DNA of 64,000 bases from Aeromicrobium sp. Root472D3 (GTDB lineage Bacteria > Actinomycetota > Actinomycetes > Propionibacteriales > Nocardioidaceae): positions 2,782,354 to 2,846,353 of the forward strand of contig NZ_LMET01000001.1 in assembly GCF_001426485.1 (NCBI RefSeq). The letters are read 5' to 3'. Below, piece by piece: positions 41,224 to 50,241 of this stretch (position 1 is its first letter; every line of letters begins with the position of its first letter). The position numbers and the translations under genes are program-made. The notes below the pieces were generated by a model. That model worked only from the letters and a program-made list of their open reading frames with translations, ran no database searches and was not told the origin of the DNA.

Positions 41224-42441
41224 TCAGTCGACGACGTCGTCGGCCGCAGGAGGCGCTGCGGACGCAGCCGCGGCCTGGAGGGCCGAGCCCGCGGTCCACG
41301 TCGCCCACGGGACGTTCCAGTCGGTCCAGCCGTTGCGGTCCTCGAGGGCACGCGGGCTGTCGACGTACTCGACGACGTCGCCGCGCACCGAGCGGTCGTA
41401 CAACCACTTGGCGTCGGCGGTGCTCATGCCCGTGCAGCCGTGGCTGACGTTGTCGCGCCCCTGCGAGCCGACCGACCACGGCGCGGCGTGGATGAACTCC
41501 CCCGAGTTGGTCAGGCGCATCGCCCACCGCACGTCGGAGATGTTGTAGTAGCCGGGGTCCTCGGAGTCGACGCCCGTCGTCGCGGCATCCATGTCGACCG
41601 AGGAGAACTTCTCCATGATGATCTTGACGCCGGCGCGCGTGCGGTGGCTGTCGTCACCCGTCGTGACGGGGATCGTGCGGACCTTCTGGTCGTCGACCGA
41701 GTAGGTCAGCTGGTGCTTGCCGACGTCGACCGTCGTGACCGACTTCTTGCCGACCTGGAAGTTGATGTCCTGGTCCTGCTGCCCGAAGACCCCCTCGCCG
41801 GCCGGCAGGCTGTTGAGGGTCAGGTGGACGTTGACCTTGGTGTTGGCCGGCCAGTACTGCTCGGGCCGGTAGTGGGCCTCGTTGTCGCTGAACCACGTCC
41901 ACGAGCCCGTCGTGCCGTTGTCGGTCGTCACCTTCATGTGCTTCTCGTACAGGGCGCGCTTGCGCACCGGCAGGTCGAACGTGACGATGATCGGCATGCC
42001 GACACCGACGGTCTCGCCGTCGAGCGGCGCGACCGACGGGTACGTCTGCTGGTCGAGCGACAGTGCCTGCGTCGTGAAGGCGCTCGTGACGGTGCGCGAC
42101 TCGCCGTCCTCGCCCTGACCCGTGGCGGTGAGGCGGTACGCCGTCCCCGGCTCGAGCCGGCTGTCGGCCCGCCAGCCCGAGTCGGTGACGCGGCCCGTGA
42201 TCTCGGTGGCACCGTCGGCGGTCGCGAGCTTCGCGGACGACACCGTGCCGTCCTCGGCGAGCACCTTGACGTAGGTGCTGACCTTCACGTCCTTCGCGCC
42301 GTCGGCGACGTTCGGGGTGAGGCTCAGGGAGTCGAGCGTGCTGTCAGGCGTGACGGCGTCCTTGGCGTCCTTGATCGAGCAGGACGACACGGCGATCATC
42401 GTGGCGCACACGAGCGCGACGGGGAGACGGAGGTGCTTCAC
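41224..42441 (-). CDS. L,D-transpeptidase lipoprotein with bacterial Ig-like domains (LdtMt2-type)
   Basis: 405 aa. Lipoprotein signal with VSSC (Cys21), two Ig-like domains (about 36-125 and 127-235), and a YkuD catalytic domain with IHAAPWS and SHGCTGMS (His334, Cys336), ending in a C-terminal wrap (ALEDRNGWTDWNVPWATW) seen in mycobacterial Ldt proteins. Makes 3-3 cross-links in the outer peptidoglycan, insensitive to most penicillins. The GTG start lies 6 nt after TAAACT. Confidence 0.92.
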   Translation of the reverse strand: MKHLRLPVALVCATMIAVSSCSIKDAKDAVTPDSTLDSLSLTPNVADGAKDVKVSTYVKVLAEDGTVSSAKLATADGATEITGRVTDSGWRADSRLEPGTAYRLTATGQGEDGESRTVTSAFTTQALSLDQQTYPSVAPLDGETVGVGMPIIVTFDLPVRKRALYEKHMKVTTDNGTTGSWTWFSDNEAHYRPEQYWPANTKVNVHLTLNSLPAGEGVFGQQDQDINFQVGKKSVTTVDVGKHQLTYSVDDQKVRTIPVTTGDDSHRTRAGVKIIMEKFSSVDMDAATTGVDSEDPGYYNISDVRWAMRLTNSGEFIHAAPWSVGSQGRDNVSHGCTGMSTADAKWLYDRSVRGDVVEYVDSPRALEDRNGWTDWNVPWATWTAGSALQAAAASAAPPAADDVVD

Positions 42442-42453
42442 CCCGACAGTTTA
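42442..42453 (-). promoter_or_regulatory. Leaderless promoter of the L,D-transpeptidase gene
   Basis: TAAACT (minus strand, 42453-42448), 6 nt, GTG 42441. Confidence 0.6.
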
Positions 42454-42472
42454 CGTGCCGCCCCCCACACAG

Positions 42473-42511
42473 CAGAGCACCGACGACGTGGTGGACGTCG
42501 TCGGTGCTCTG
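42473..42511 (-). terminator. Long perfect hairpin after ctaF
   Basis: 17-bp stem: CAGAGCACCGACGACGT (42473-42489) / ACGTCGTCGGTGCTCTG (42495-42511), 5-nt loop. It begins 25 nt after the ctaF stop on the minus strand and lies 20 nt upstream of the L,D-transpeptidase -10. No T run. Confidence 0.7.
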
Positions 42512-42535
42512 GGGATCAGCTCGTGCGGATGCCGA

Positions 42536-42931
42536 TCAGTGGGCGTGGATGCCGCGGTAGTACTCGAAGATCCAGCCGCAGACCATCACGGCTCCGATCG
42601 TGCAGCCGATGATGAACAGCCACCAGCCGATGACCACGCCGAGCACGACGACGGCCAGCGCGGCGGCACAGAACAGCGGCCACCAGCTGTACGGAGGGAA
42701 GAAGCCCTGCTCGCCCGCGCCGTCGGCGATCTCGCCGTCGGAGCGGTCCTCGGGACGATCGGGGATCTGCTTGGCGACCACGCCGAGGTAGAAGCCCAGC
42801 AGGATGCACAGCAGCGTCGTCATGACCAGGGCGGTCGTGCCGGTCGGGTCCTTGGTCAGGACCCAGTAGACCGGAGCAATCAGTGCGAAGAAGATTCCGC
42901 ACGACAGGATGGTCCAGGTTTCAGCCTTCAT
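42536..42931 (-). CDS. ctaF: Cytochrome c oxidase subunit IV (actinobacterial type)
   Basis: 131 aa with four membrane helices (about 6-25, 31-49, 83-101, 104-122) and the family start MKAETWTILSCGIFFALIAPVYW cut here to MKAETWTILSCGIFFALIAP. A structural subunit of the aa3 oxidase in actinobacteria only. Follows ctaD by 3 nt. Confidence 0.9.
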   Translation of the reverse strand: MKAETWTILSCGIFFALIAPVYWVLTKDPTGTTALVMTTLLCILLGFYLGVVAKQIPDRPEDRSDGEIADGAGEQGFFPPYSWWPLFCAAALAVVVLGVVIGWWLFIIGCTIGAVMVCGWIFEYYRGIHAH

Positions 42932-42934
42932 GAC

Positions 42935-44689
42935 TCAGTGGTCGCCCTTCGCGTCGTTGATGGCTTCGCCCTTGCCGCTGATGTCGGGGGCGTCGGCGAA
43001 CTTGGAGTTCTCGCCCGGGTTGTCGACGAGCTCGAGTGCCGCGATCTCCGGGTGGTGCAGGTCGAACGCGGGGCTCTCGGACCGGATGCGCGGCAGCGAC
43101 GTGAAGTTGTGACGCGGCGGCGGGGAGGAGGTGGCCCACTCGAGCGAGCGGCCCCAGCCCCACGGGTCGTCGAGACCGACCAGCGGCGCCTTGCGCGACT
43201 TCCACACGTTGTAGAAGAACGGGAGCGTCGAGGCACCCAGCAGGAACGCGCCGATCGACGAGATCTCGTTGAGGGTCGTGAACCCGTCGCCCGGTCCGTA
43301 GTCGGCGTAGCGGCGCGGGAAGCCCTCGACGCCGAGCCAGTGCTGCACCAGGAACGTCAGGTGGAAGCCGATGAACAGCAGCCAGAAGTGGATCTTGCCG
43401 AGCTTCTCGTCGAGCATGCGACCGGTCAGCTTGGGCCACCAGAAGTAGAAGCCGGCGAACATCGCGAACACCACGGTGCCGAACACGACGTAGTGGAAGT
43501 GCGCGACCACGAAGTAGCTGTCGGACAGCTGGAAGTCGAGCGTCGGCGAGGCCAGGATGACACCCGTCAGACCACCGAAGAGGAAGGTCGTCAGGAAGCC
43601 CAGCGCGAAGATCAGCGGGGTGTCGAACGACAGGGAGCCGCCCCACAACGTGCCGATCCAGTTGAAGAACTTGACGCCCGTGGGCACCGCGATCAGGAAC
43701 GTCATGAAGGAGAAGAACGCCAGGTCGACCGAGCCCGTCACGAACATGTGGTGGGCCCACACCGCGACCGACAGGGCCGCGATCATCAGCGTCGCGCCGA
43801 CCAGGCCGACGTAGCCGAAGATCGGCTTGCGGCTGAACACGGGCAGGATCTCGGTGATGATGCCGAAGAACGGCAGCGCGATGATGTAGACCTCGGGGTG
43901 GCCGAAGAACCAGAACAGGTGCTGCCACAGGATCGGCCCGCCGTTGGCGGCGTCGAAGACGTGGGCGCCGAGGCGTCGGTCGGCCTCGAGCGACAGCAGT
44001 GCGGCGGCGAAGATCGGGAACGCGATCAGCACGAGCATGCTCGTGACGAGCGTGTTCCACACGAAGATCGGCATGCGGAACATCGTCATGCCGGGCGCAC
44101 GCATCGTGAAGATCGTGGTGATGAAGTTGACGCCACCGAGGATCGTGCCGAGACCGGACATCCACAGGCCCATGACCCACAGGTCACCGCCCACTCCCGG
44201 GGAGTTCACGGCGTCGCTGAGGGGTGCGTACGCGAACCAGCCGAAGCTCGCCGCGCCACCGGGGACGAAGAAGCCCGAGACGACGATCGTGCTGCCGAAC
44301 AGGTACAGCCAGTAGCTGAACATGTTGAGGCGCGGGAACGCGACGTCGGGAGCACCGATCTGCAGCGGCATGATCGCGTTGCCGAAGCCGAAGAACAGCG
44401 GTGTCGCGAACATCAGCAGCATGATCGTGCCGTGCATCGTGAACAGCTGGTTGTACGTCTCGTCGTCGACGAACTGCGTGCCCGGCTGGGCCAGCTCGGC
44501 GCGGATCATCAGGGCGAGGATGCCGCCGATGATGAAGAACGCGAACGACGTGACCAGGTACATGTTGCCGATGACCTTGTGGTCGGTCGTCGTGAGGACC
44601 GTGACGACCTTCTGCCCGAGCGTCCGCTCGCGGACGCCTGCCCGCAGGTTCGTCGAACCGTCGTCGAATGTTGCTGTTGCGTCAACCAT
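42935..44689 (-). CDS. ctaD: Cytochrome c oxidase subunit I
   Basis: 584 aa, twelve-helix haem-copper oxidase core. Haem a ligand in [10 protein letters not shown], the Cu-B/haem a3 site in [15 protein letters not shown] with the Tyr cross-linked to His, HHMFVTG, and [11 protein letters not shown]. The D-channel Asn/Asp region is normal. Terminal electron acceptor of the bcc-aa3 chain. TGATG overlap with ctaC. Confidence 0.97.
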   Translation of the reverse strand: MVDATATFDDGSTNLRAGVRERTLGQKVVTVLTTTDHKVIGNMYLVTSFAFFIIGGILALMIRAELAQPGTQFVDDETYNQLFTMHGTIMLLMFATPLFFGFGNAIMPLQIGAPDVAFPRLNMFSYWLYLFGSTIVVSGFFVPGGAASFGWFAYAPLSDAVNSPGVGGDLWVMGLWMSGLGTILGGVNFITTIFTMRAPGMTMFRMPIFVWNTLVTSMLVLIAFPIFAAALLSLEADRRLGAHVFDAANGGPILWQHLFWFFGHPEVYIIALPFFGIITEILPVFSRKPIFGYVGLVGATLMIAALSVAVWAHHMFVTGSVDLAFFSFMTFLIAVPTGVKFFNWIGTLWGGSLSFDTPLIFALGFLTTFLFGGLTGVILASPTLDFQLSDSYFVVAHFHYVVFGTVVFAMFAGFYFWWPKLTGRMLDEKLGKIHFWLLFIGFHLTFLVQHWLGVEGFPRRYADYGPGDGFTTLNEISSIGAFLLGASTLPFFYNVWKSRKAPLVGLDDPWGWGRSLEWATSSPPPRHNFTSLPRIRSESPAFDLHHPEIAALELVDNPGENSKFADAPDISGKGEAINDAKGDH

Positions 44690-45594
44690 CAGCTCTTGCC
44701 TGACCCGTCTCCCTGGACGCCAGCGACGTTGCCGCTCTTGTCGTCGCCCCTGAGACCTGCGATCTCATTGGCTTCCTTCGCGCCCTGGGGCGCTCCGACC
44801 TGGTCCGCAGCCTTCAGGTCCTCGAGGTGCGCGTCGTACTCGGCGCGCGTCACGACGTTGACCTTGAAGATCATGCGGGAGTGATAGAGGCCGCACAGCT
44901 CGGCGCAGCGACCCGTGAAGGTGCCGGTGCGCGTCGGCGACAGGTCGAAGGAGTTCACCTTGCCCGGCACGACGTCCATCTTGAAGTAGAACTCGGGGAT
45001 CCAGAACGAGTGGATGACGTCGGGCGACTTGAGGTCGAACCGGACCGACTCGTCGACCGGGAGCCACAGCTCGGCGGGCTCCTGCGGGGTGCCGTAGTCG
45101 TAGACGTCCTCGCCCTGCGTCGCATCCTCGTCGAGGTAGTTGAACGCCCACTGCCACTTGCTGCCGACGACCTCGATCGTGTGGTCGGGGTTGTCGACCC
45201 GCTCGAGCACGTTGTTCTGCGACGTGACGGTGTGGAAGAAGAACACCGCGACGATGATCACGGGCGCGAAGGTGTACAGCGCCTCGATCGGCAGGTTGTA
45301 GCGCACCTGCGCGGGGATCTCGTCCTCGCTGCGGCGTCGGTAGCGCACCATCGCGTAGACGATGAGACCGAAGACCAGCAGGAAGATCACCAGCACGGCG
45401 ATCCACGCACCGAGCCACAGCTCCCAGATGTCCTGGGTGCGATCGGTGCTTCCGACCGGCAGCGCGAGACGCGCGAGATCCGAGTCGGCGTCTGGTGCAC
45501 ACCCACTCAACACAACGGCGGCGAAGAACAGAACCGCCAATTTCATCCGACCCACGGGGCGCCTTTCTGGACCATGACTGTCACGAGATGACAC
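44689..45594 (-). CDS. ctaC: Cytochrome c oxidase subunit II (lipoprotein)
   Basis: 301 aa if started at GTG 45594, which stands 6 nt after TAAGGT (leaderless). An in-frame GTG at 45555 with AAAGG upstream would give 288 aa and is the main alternative. Lipobox VLSGC, two membrane helices, then the cupredoxin domain with the Cu-A site [14 protein letters not shown] and [13 protein letters not shown]. First gene of ctaC-ctaD-ctaF. Confidence 0.93.
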   Translation of the reverse strand: MSSRDSHGPERRPVGRMKLAVLFFAAVVLSGCAPDADSDLARLALPVGSTDRTQDIWELWLGAWIAVLVIFLLVFGLIVYAMVRYRRRSEDEIPAQVRYNLPIEALYTFAPVIIVAVFFFHTVTSQNNVLERVDNPDHTIEVVGSKWQWAFNYLDEDATQGEDVYDYGTPQEPAELWLPVDESVRFDLKSPDVIHSFWIPEFYFKMDVVPGKVNSFDLSPTRTGTFTGRCAELCGLYHSRMIFKVNVVTRAEYDAHLEDLKAADQVGAPQGAKEANEIAGLRGDDKSGNVAGVQGDGSGKS

Positions 45595-45606
45595 ATGAGC
45601 ACCTTA
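45595..45606 (-). promoter_or_regulatory. Leaderless promoter candidate of ctaC
   Basis: TAAGGT (minus strand, 45606-45601), 6 nt, GTG 45594. If the downstream GTG 45555 is used instead, this box gives a 39-nt leader. Confidence 0.5.
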
Positions 45607-45672
45607 CTTCAGGTGAACGTGTCGGGAGCGGTGAGGTCCGCCTGACCTGGGCGCGCGTCGCCGCGCGCGGCG

Positions 45673-46647
45673 TCACGCCAGCGAAAGCGCTGCGTCGACC
45701 TCGGTGCGGGCGTCGTCGCCGTAGGCCAAGCCGAGCCGGTCGAGGAAGCCCGAGCGGTCGAGGACGTACTCCTGCGTGCCTGTCGTCTCGACGACGCTGG
45801 CCGCGATCGTGCAGCCGATCTGGGCCGAGCGCTCGAAGCCGAGGCCCGCGGCGATGCCGGCCAGGAACCCGGCGCGGAAGCTGTCGCCGACGCCCGTGGG
45901 ATCGACCGCCGTGACGCCGGCGATGGCCTTGACCTCGACGGGCTCGCCGTCGGCCGGCAGGACCGTCACGCCGTCCTTGCCGCGGGTGATGACCTGCGTG
46001 CCGACGTGCGAGCGGACGTCGTCGGCGCTCCAGCCCGTCTTCTGCTGGATCAGGGACGCCTCGTAGTCGTTGCTGAACAGGTACGTCGCCCCGTCGATCA
46101 GCTCGCGGATGACGTCGCCCTCGGCCCAGGCCAGCTGCTGCGAGGGGTCGGCGGCGAACGGAATGCCGCCGTCACGGCACGTGCGCGTGTGGCGCAGCAT
46201 GCCCTCGGGGTCGTCGGGGCCGATCAGCACGAGGTCGTAGCCGGAGCCGACCGCGAGCAGGTCGATGTCGCGGGCCTCGGCCATCGCGCCGGCGTAGAAC
46301 GTCGCGAACTGGGCGAGCTCGGTGTCGGTCGTGCAGACGAACCGCGCGGTGTGGCGGGTGTCGGAGACGAGCACGCCGCTCGTGTCGACGCCGGCGGCGT
46401 CGAGCCAGCCGCGGTACTCGGTCTCGAAGTCGCGGCCGACGGCGCCGACCAGCAGGGGGCGGTGACCCAGCTTGGCCAGCGCGAAGGCGATGTTGGCGCC
46501 GCACCCGCCCCGGCGGACGTCGAGGTCGTCGACCAGGAACGACAGCGAGATCTTGTCGAGCTGGTCGGGCACCAGCGAGTCGACGAACTTGCCCGGGAAG
46601 GTCATGAGGTGGTCGGTCGCGATGGATCCGGTGATGGCGAGGTGCAC
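45673..46647 (-). CDS. adoK: PfkB-family adenosine/sugar kinase
   Basis: 324 aa. Ribokinase fold: ITGSIATDHLMTF near the start, RRGGCGANIAFALAKLG, and the anion hole with catalytic Asp in DPTGVGDSFRAGFLAG. The closest known relative by position and sequence style is mycobacterial adenosine kinase (Rv2202c), which lies between ctaC and the HesB gene. Ribose or another nucleoside is possible. Leaderless GTG start. Confidence 0.85.
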   Translation of the reverse strand: MHLAITGSIATDHLMTFPGKFVDSLVPDQLDKISLSFLVDDLDVRRGGCGANIAFALAKLGHRPLLVGAVGRDFETEYRGWLDAAGVDTSGVLVSDTRHTARFVCTTDTELAQFATFYAGAMAEARDIDLLAVGSGYDLVLIGPDDPEGMLRHTRTCRDGGIPFAADPSQQLAWAEGDVIRELIDGATYLFSNDYEASLIQQKTGWSADDVRSHVGTQVITRGKDGVTVLPADGEPVEVKAIAGVTAVDPTGVGDSFRAGFLAGIAAGLGFERSAQIGCTIAASVVETTGTQEYVLDRSGFLDRLGLAYGDDARTEVDAALSLA

Positions 46648-46659
46648 CCGCCAACCATA
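46648..46659 (-). promoter_or_regulatory. Leaderless promoter of adoK
   Basis: TATGGT (minus strand, 46659-46654), 6 nt, GTG 46647. Confidence 0.55.
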
Positions 46660-46663
46660 GACA

Positions 46664-46690
46664 ACGCCCCCCTGCGGCGCAGGGGGGCGT
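46664..46690 (-). terminator. Hairpin between the HesB gene and adoK
   Basis: 12-bp stem ACGCCCCCCTGC / GCAGGGGGGCGT with a 3-nt loop, just upstream of the adoK -10. Would stop read-through from 46774-49645. Confidence 0.65.
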
Positions 46691-46725
46691 CGTGTGACGC
46701 ATCTCGGCCGACCGGTCCGTGACCT

Positions 46726-46745
46726 CCGACGAGCTCGCTCGTCGG
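46726..46745 (-). terminator. Hairpin after the HesB/ErpA gene
   Basis: Stem CCGACGAG / CTCGTCGG with a 4-nt loop, 28 nt after the stop of 46774-47151. Second element of a double terminator with 46664-46690. Confidence 0.45.
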
Positions 46746-46773
46746 CGTCGGCGGAGCCGGCCGCCGTGAGGGC

Positions 46774-47151
46774 CTAGTGGAAGCTGTCGCCGCAGGCGCA
46801 GGAGCCCGTGGCGGCGGGGTTGTCGATCGTGAAGCCCTGCTTCTCGATCGTGTCGACGAAGTCGATCGTCGCGCCGCCGAGGTACGGCAGGCTCATGCGG
46901 TCGACGACGACGTTGACGCCGCCGAAGCCGAAGGTCTGGTCGCCGTCGAGCGAGCGCTCGTCGAAGAACAGCTGGTAGCGCAGGCCCGAGCAGCCGCCGG
47001 GCTGCACCGCGATGCGCAGCGCGAGGTCGTCGCGACCCTCCTGGGCGAGCAGGCTCGCGACCTTCTCGGCGGCGCCGTCGCTCAGGCTGACGCCGGACGC
47101 GACCTCCGTGGTCGGCTCGGAGGCGGTGGTCTGGTCGGTCTCGACTGTCAT
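46774..47151 (-). CDS. erpA: HesB/IscA/ErpA A-type Fe-S carrier
   Basis: 125 aa. The three cluster-binding Cys are present: GGCSGLRYQ and SCACGDSFH at the C-terminus. Delivers 2Fe-2S/4Fe-4S clusters to apoproteins such as the Rieske protein or LipA. The start is ATG 47151 with GGGAG upstream; the frame is open 12 codons further. Matches Rv2204c. Confidence 0.93.
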   Translation of the reverse strand: MTVETDQTTASEPTTEVASGVSLSDGAAEKVASLLAQEGRDDLALRIAVQPGGCSGLRYQLFFDERSLDGDQTFGFGGVNVVVDRMSLPYLGGATIDFVDTIEKQGFTIDNPAATGSCACGDSFH

Positions 47152-47192
47152 GTGTACTCCCGAAGGTGTGGTCTGCGGACTCGTCACGAGGG

Positions 47193-47240
47193 ACGCTTCA
47201 CGAAAGGCAACGAAGCGTGTGGCGATTCCATTCCATCGTA
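47193..47240 (-). promoter_or_regulatory. erpA promoter and leader hairpin
   Basis: TACGAT on the minus strand at 47240-47235 gives a leader of about 75 nt. The leader contains inverted arms ACGCTTC (47193-47199) and GAAGCGT (47212-47218). May be a regulator site or a structured leader. Confidence 0.4.
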
Positions 47241-47245
47241 CGCCG

Positions 47246-48361
47246 TCAGCCCAGCGGTCGGGGCGACCACGTGCGGGCGACGCGCTCGGCCAGGTCGGCC
47301 AGGTGCCGGGCCGGCTCGCCCATCGACTCCTCGACGGTGACCCGCTCGGTGACGCCGTAGGCCGACTCGACGCCCATCGCCCGCATCTCGCGCGAGCCCA
47401 CGAGCACCTGCCCGGCCAGGACGATGCAGGGGCGTGCGGCCGCGGCGGCCACCGCGGCGACCCCGTGCACGACCTTGCCGGCCCGCGACGAGAAGTCGTA
47501 CGTGCCCTCCCCCGTCACGACGAGGTCGTGGGCACCGGCCTCCGCGGTCAGCCCGACCGTCTCGGCGACGAGCTCGATGCCCGACACGACCGTGCCGCCG
47601 AGCACCATCAGCGCGAATCCCAGCCCGCCCGCGGCTCCGGCCCCCTTGGCGTCGGCAGGGCGGCGCTGCGCCGGCGACGGGCCGCACACCGCCACCACGA
47701 ACCGGTCGAGCCAGCCGTCGACCTCGACGACCTGGGCGTCGGTCAGGCCCTTCTGCGGTCCGAAGGTCTTGGTGGCGCCGAACATGCCGAGCAGCGTGAC
47801 GTCGACGTCGGCGGCCACGACCAGCTCGACGGCGCGCAGCCGCTCGACGGCCGGGGCCACGTCGACGGACCCGACGTGCGCGAGGGCCGCGGGGCCCGCG
47901 TCGAGCGGCACGTCGGCCGTCGCGCCGAGGGCGGCCAGCAACCCCGCTCCCCCGTCGTTGGTCGCGCTGCCCCCCAGGCCCACCACGACGCGCGACGCGC
48001 CGGCGTCGACCGCCGCGGCGACGGCCTGGCCGACCCCGTACGTCGAGGCGTGCAGGGGGTCCTTGGCCTCGACGAGGTGCAGCCCGCACGCCTGCGCGCT
48101 CTCGACGTACGCCGTGCCGTCCGCGTGCAGGACCGTGACCGGGACGTCGGCCCCGAGAGGTCCGCGGACCGTGACGACGTCGAGCCGCCCTCCGGTCGCG
48201 GCGTGCAGGACGTCGACGAGCCCGGGGCCCCCGTCGGCCATCGCCGCGGCGGTCAGGACGTCGTCGGGCGCGTGACGCCGCCAGCCCTCGATGATGGCGC
48301 GCGCAGCCTCGGGGGCCGACAGGGTGCCACCGAAGGAGTCCGGTGCGACGAGGACCCGCAC
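47246..48361 (-). CDS. glxK: Glycerate kinase (GarK/GlxK type)
   Basis: 371 aa. VAPDSFGGTLSAPEAARAI at the start, VGLGGSATNDGGAG, GATKTFGPQKG, and VTGEGTYDFSS, all typical of glycerate kinase type 1. Phosphorylates D-glycerate to 2- or 3-phosphoglycerate. GTG start 12 nt after the aminotransferase stop; likely one operon. Matches Rv2205c. Confidence 0.92.
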   Translation of the reverse strand: MRVLVAPDSFGGTLSAPEAARAIIEGWRRHAPDDVLTAAAMADGGPGLVDVLHAATGGRLDVVTVRGPLGADVPVTVLHADGTAYVESAQACGLHLVEAKDPLHASTYGVGQAVAAAVDAGASRVVVGLGGSATNDGGAGLLAALGATADVPLDAGPAALAHVGSVDVAPAVERLRAVELVVAADVDVTLLGMFGATKTFGPQKGLTDAQVVEVDGWLDRFVVAVCGPSPAQRRPADAKGAGAAGGLGFALMVLGGTVVSGIELVAETVGLTAEAGAHDLVVTGEGTYDFSSRAGKVVHGVAAVAAAAARPCIVLAGQVLVGSREMRAMGVESAYGVTERVTVEESMGEPARHLADLAERVARTWSPRPLG

Positions 48362-48373
48362 GGCCCGCCCCGC

Positions 48374-49645
48374 CTACTCCGCGAGGGCGTGCTCGGCGGC
48401 CGCGATCAGGACGCTCGTCGCGAGCGCGTCGATCGCGAGCGCCAGCTCGTCGGGCGACGGGTACGACGGCGCGATGCGGATGTTGCGGTCGCGGGGGTCG
48501 TCGCCGTAGGGGAACGCGGCACCGGCCGGGGTCATCGCGACGCCCGCCTGGCGGGTCAGCTCGATGACGCGCGAGGCCGTGCCGTCGACGACGTCGAGGC
48601 TGACGAAGTAGCCGCCCTTCGGCTCGGTCCAGCTCGCGACGCCGTAGGGGGCGAGCCGGTCGGCCAGGATCGAGACGACGGCGTCGAACTTGGGGGCGAG
48701 GATCTCGCGGTGCCCGGCCATCAGGGCGTGCACGCCGTCGACGTCGCCGAGGTGGCGGGCGTGCCGCAGCTGGTTGACCTTGTCGGGGCCGATCGTCCGC
48801 TTGCCCAGGTGCGACAGGTACCAGGCGACGTTGTCGGCCGAGCTGCCGAAGAAGCAGACCCCCGAGCCGGCGAACGTGATCTTGGACGTCGAGGCGAAGA
48901 TCACGGCCCGGTCGGGGTGCCCCGACGCGACGCACAGACCGAGGATGTCGGCGGTCTTGGTCTGCTCGTCGGTGAGGTGGTGGACGGCGTACGCGTTGTC
49001 CCAGAAGATGCGGAAGTCGGGTGCCGCGGTCTCCAGGGCCGCGAGCTCGGCCGCGACGGCCTCGCTGGTGACGGCGCCCGTGGGGTTGCTGTAGGTGGGC
49101 ACGAGCCACATGCCCTTGACGGAGGGGTCCTTGACGGCCTCGCGCACGGCGTCGACGTCGGGGCCGTCCTCGTTCAGCGGCACCGGCACCATCTCGATGC
49201 CGTACTCCTCGAGCAGGGCGAAGTGGCGGTCGTAGCCCGGCACGGGGCAGATGAACTTGACCGACTCCTCGACGCCCCACGGCTGCTCAGACCCGGGGAC
49301 GCCGTGGAACAGGGCGAAGACCAGGTTGTCGTGCATCATCGCGAGGCTCGCGTTGTCGCCCGCGACGACCTGCTCGACCGGCACCTGCATGATCGGCGCG
49401 AAGATCTCGCGCAGCTCGGTCAGGCCCGTCAGACCGCCGTAGTTGCGGGTGTCGACGCCGTCGCGGTCGCGGAAGTCGTCGCCCGGCAGCGTCAGCAGGC
49501 CGTTGGAGAGGTCGAGCTGCTCGGGCGACGGCTTGCCGCGCGTGAGGTCGAGCTTGAGGCCTCGCTCCTGCAGGGCGCGGTGCGCGGCCGTCTGCTCGTC
49601 GAGGAGGGTCTGGACCTGGTCACGGGAGAGATCGTCGAGGCTCAC
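48374..49645 (-). CDS. Aspartate aminotransferase, subgroup Ic
   Basis: 423-aa PLP fold-type I enzyme: YGGLTGLTELREIFA, VPTYSNPTG, FWDNAYAVHHL and the PLP Lys255 in ASTSKITFAGSG. This subgroup includes Rv3722c and C. glutamicum AspT, which interconvert aspartate and oxaloacetate. The neighbouring glycerate kinase suggests a link to serine/glyoxylate flow, but that is inference. Leaderless GTG start. Confidence 0.9.
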   Translation of the reverse strand: MSLDDLSRDQVQTLLDEQTAAHRALQERGLKLDLTRGKPSPEQLDLSNGLLTLPGDDFRDRDGVDTRNYGGLTGLTELREIFAPIMQVPVEQVVAGDNASLAMMHDNLVFALFHGVPGSEQPWGVEESVKFICPVPGYDRHFALLEEYGIEMVPVPLNEDGPDVDAVREAVKDPSVKGMWLVPTYSNPTGAVTSEAVAAELAALETAAPDFRIFWDNAYAVHHLTDEQTKTADILGLCVASGHPDRAVIFASTSKITFAGSGVCFFGSSADNVAWYLSHLGKRTIGPDKVNQLRHARHLGDVDGVHALMAGHREILAPKFDAVVSILADRLAPYGVASWTEPKGGYFVSLDVVDGTASRVIELTRQAGVAMTPAGAAFPYGDDPRDRNIRIAPSYPSPDELALAIDALATSVLIAAAEHALAE

Positions 49646-49657
49646 GGACCCAACCTA
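49646..49657 (-). promoter_or_regulatory. Leaderless promoter of the aminotransferase gene
   Basis: TAGGTT (minus strand, 49657-49652), 6 nt, GTG 49645. It lies wholly in the 26-bp gap after PspAB. Confidence 0.55.
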
Positions 49658-49671
49658 TCGCCCGGACGGAA

Positions 49672-50241
49672 TCAGGCCAGACCGGGCGCGCCCCAGATCG
49701 CGAGCCACCGGGCGAGGTCGGGCTCCACCGGCACGTCGCCACCGACGACGCCCCTGAGCTGCAGCTCGAGCGCGTTGTCGCGTCGCTCGGAGCCGTCGGG
49801 CGCGAACGGGTAGAACGTGCCGCGCTTGTAGAGGTAGACCAGGCCGACCGGCTTCCCGGCGGGGCTGGTGAACACGAACGTCGAGCACAGCAGCGCGGTG
49901 CCGAAACCGGCGTCGGCCAGCGAGCTGTTGACGGCGTGCAGGTCGGTGACGAGACCCGACACGTCGGCGTCGGCGCGCGTGACGGTGAGCCAGTGGAAGC
50001 CGAACCGGTCGTCGCTGCGGGTCACGGTCGACCCGGGCGTCGACGTGATGATCTTCTCGGCGTCGGCCATCACGGCGTCGTCGGCCTGTCCCTCCATGTC
50101 GCGGAAGCACACGGACCCCGACCCGGTCGGCACGAAGCCCTCCAGCTGCAGCGAGATGACCGCCTGCGGCACCGAGAACAGGACGTCGAGATCGGCCTCG
50201 GGCGGCTTGGACCGACCGAGGATGCCGTCGAGGAAGCCCAT
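49672..50241 (-). CDS. pspAB: PspA-associated protein PspAB
   Basis: 189 aa, starts MGFLDGILGRSKPPEADLDV, with FRDMEGQADD and LVYLYKRGTFYPFAPDG. This family accompanies htpX and pspA in actinobacteria; its molecular role is not established. Last gene of the envelope-stress operon; its ATG shares a base with the htpX stop (TGATG). Confidence 0.88.
   Translation of the reverse strand: MGFLDGILGRSKPPEADLDVLFSVPQAVISLQLEGFVPTGSGSVCFRDMEGQADDAVMADAEKIITSTPGSTVTRSDDRFGFHWLTVTRADADVSGLVTDLHAVNSSLADAGFGTALLCSTFVFTSPAGKPVGLVYLYKRGTFYPFAPDGSERRDNALELQLRGVVGGDVPVEPDLARWLAIWGAPGLA

Noticed and set aside
47012..49813. 933-aa plus-strand ORF
   Set aside because: Antisense to erpA, glycerate kinase and the aminotransferase; no recognisable domains.
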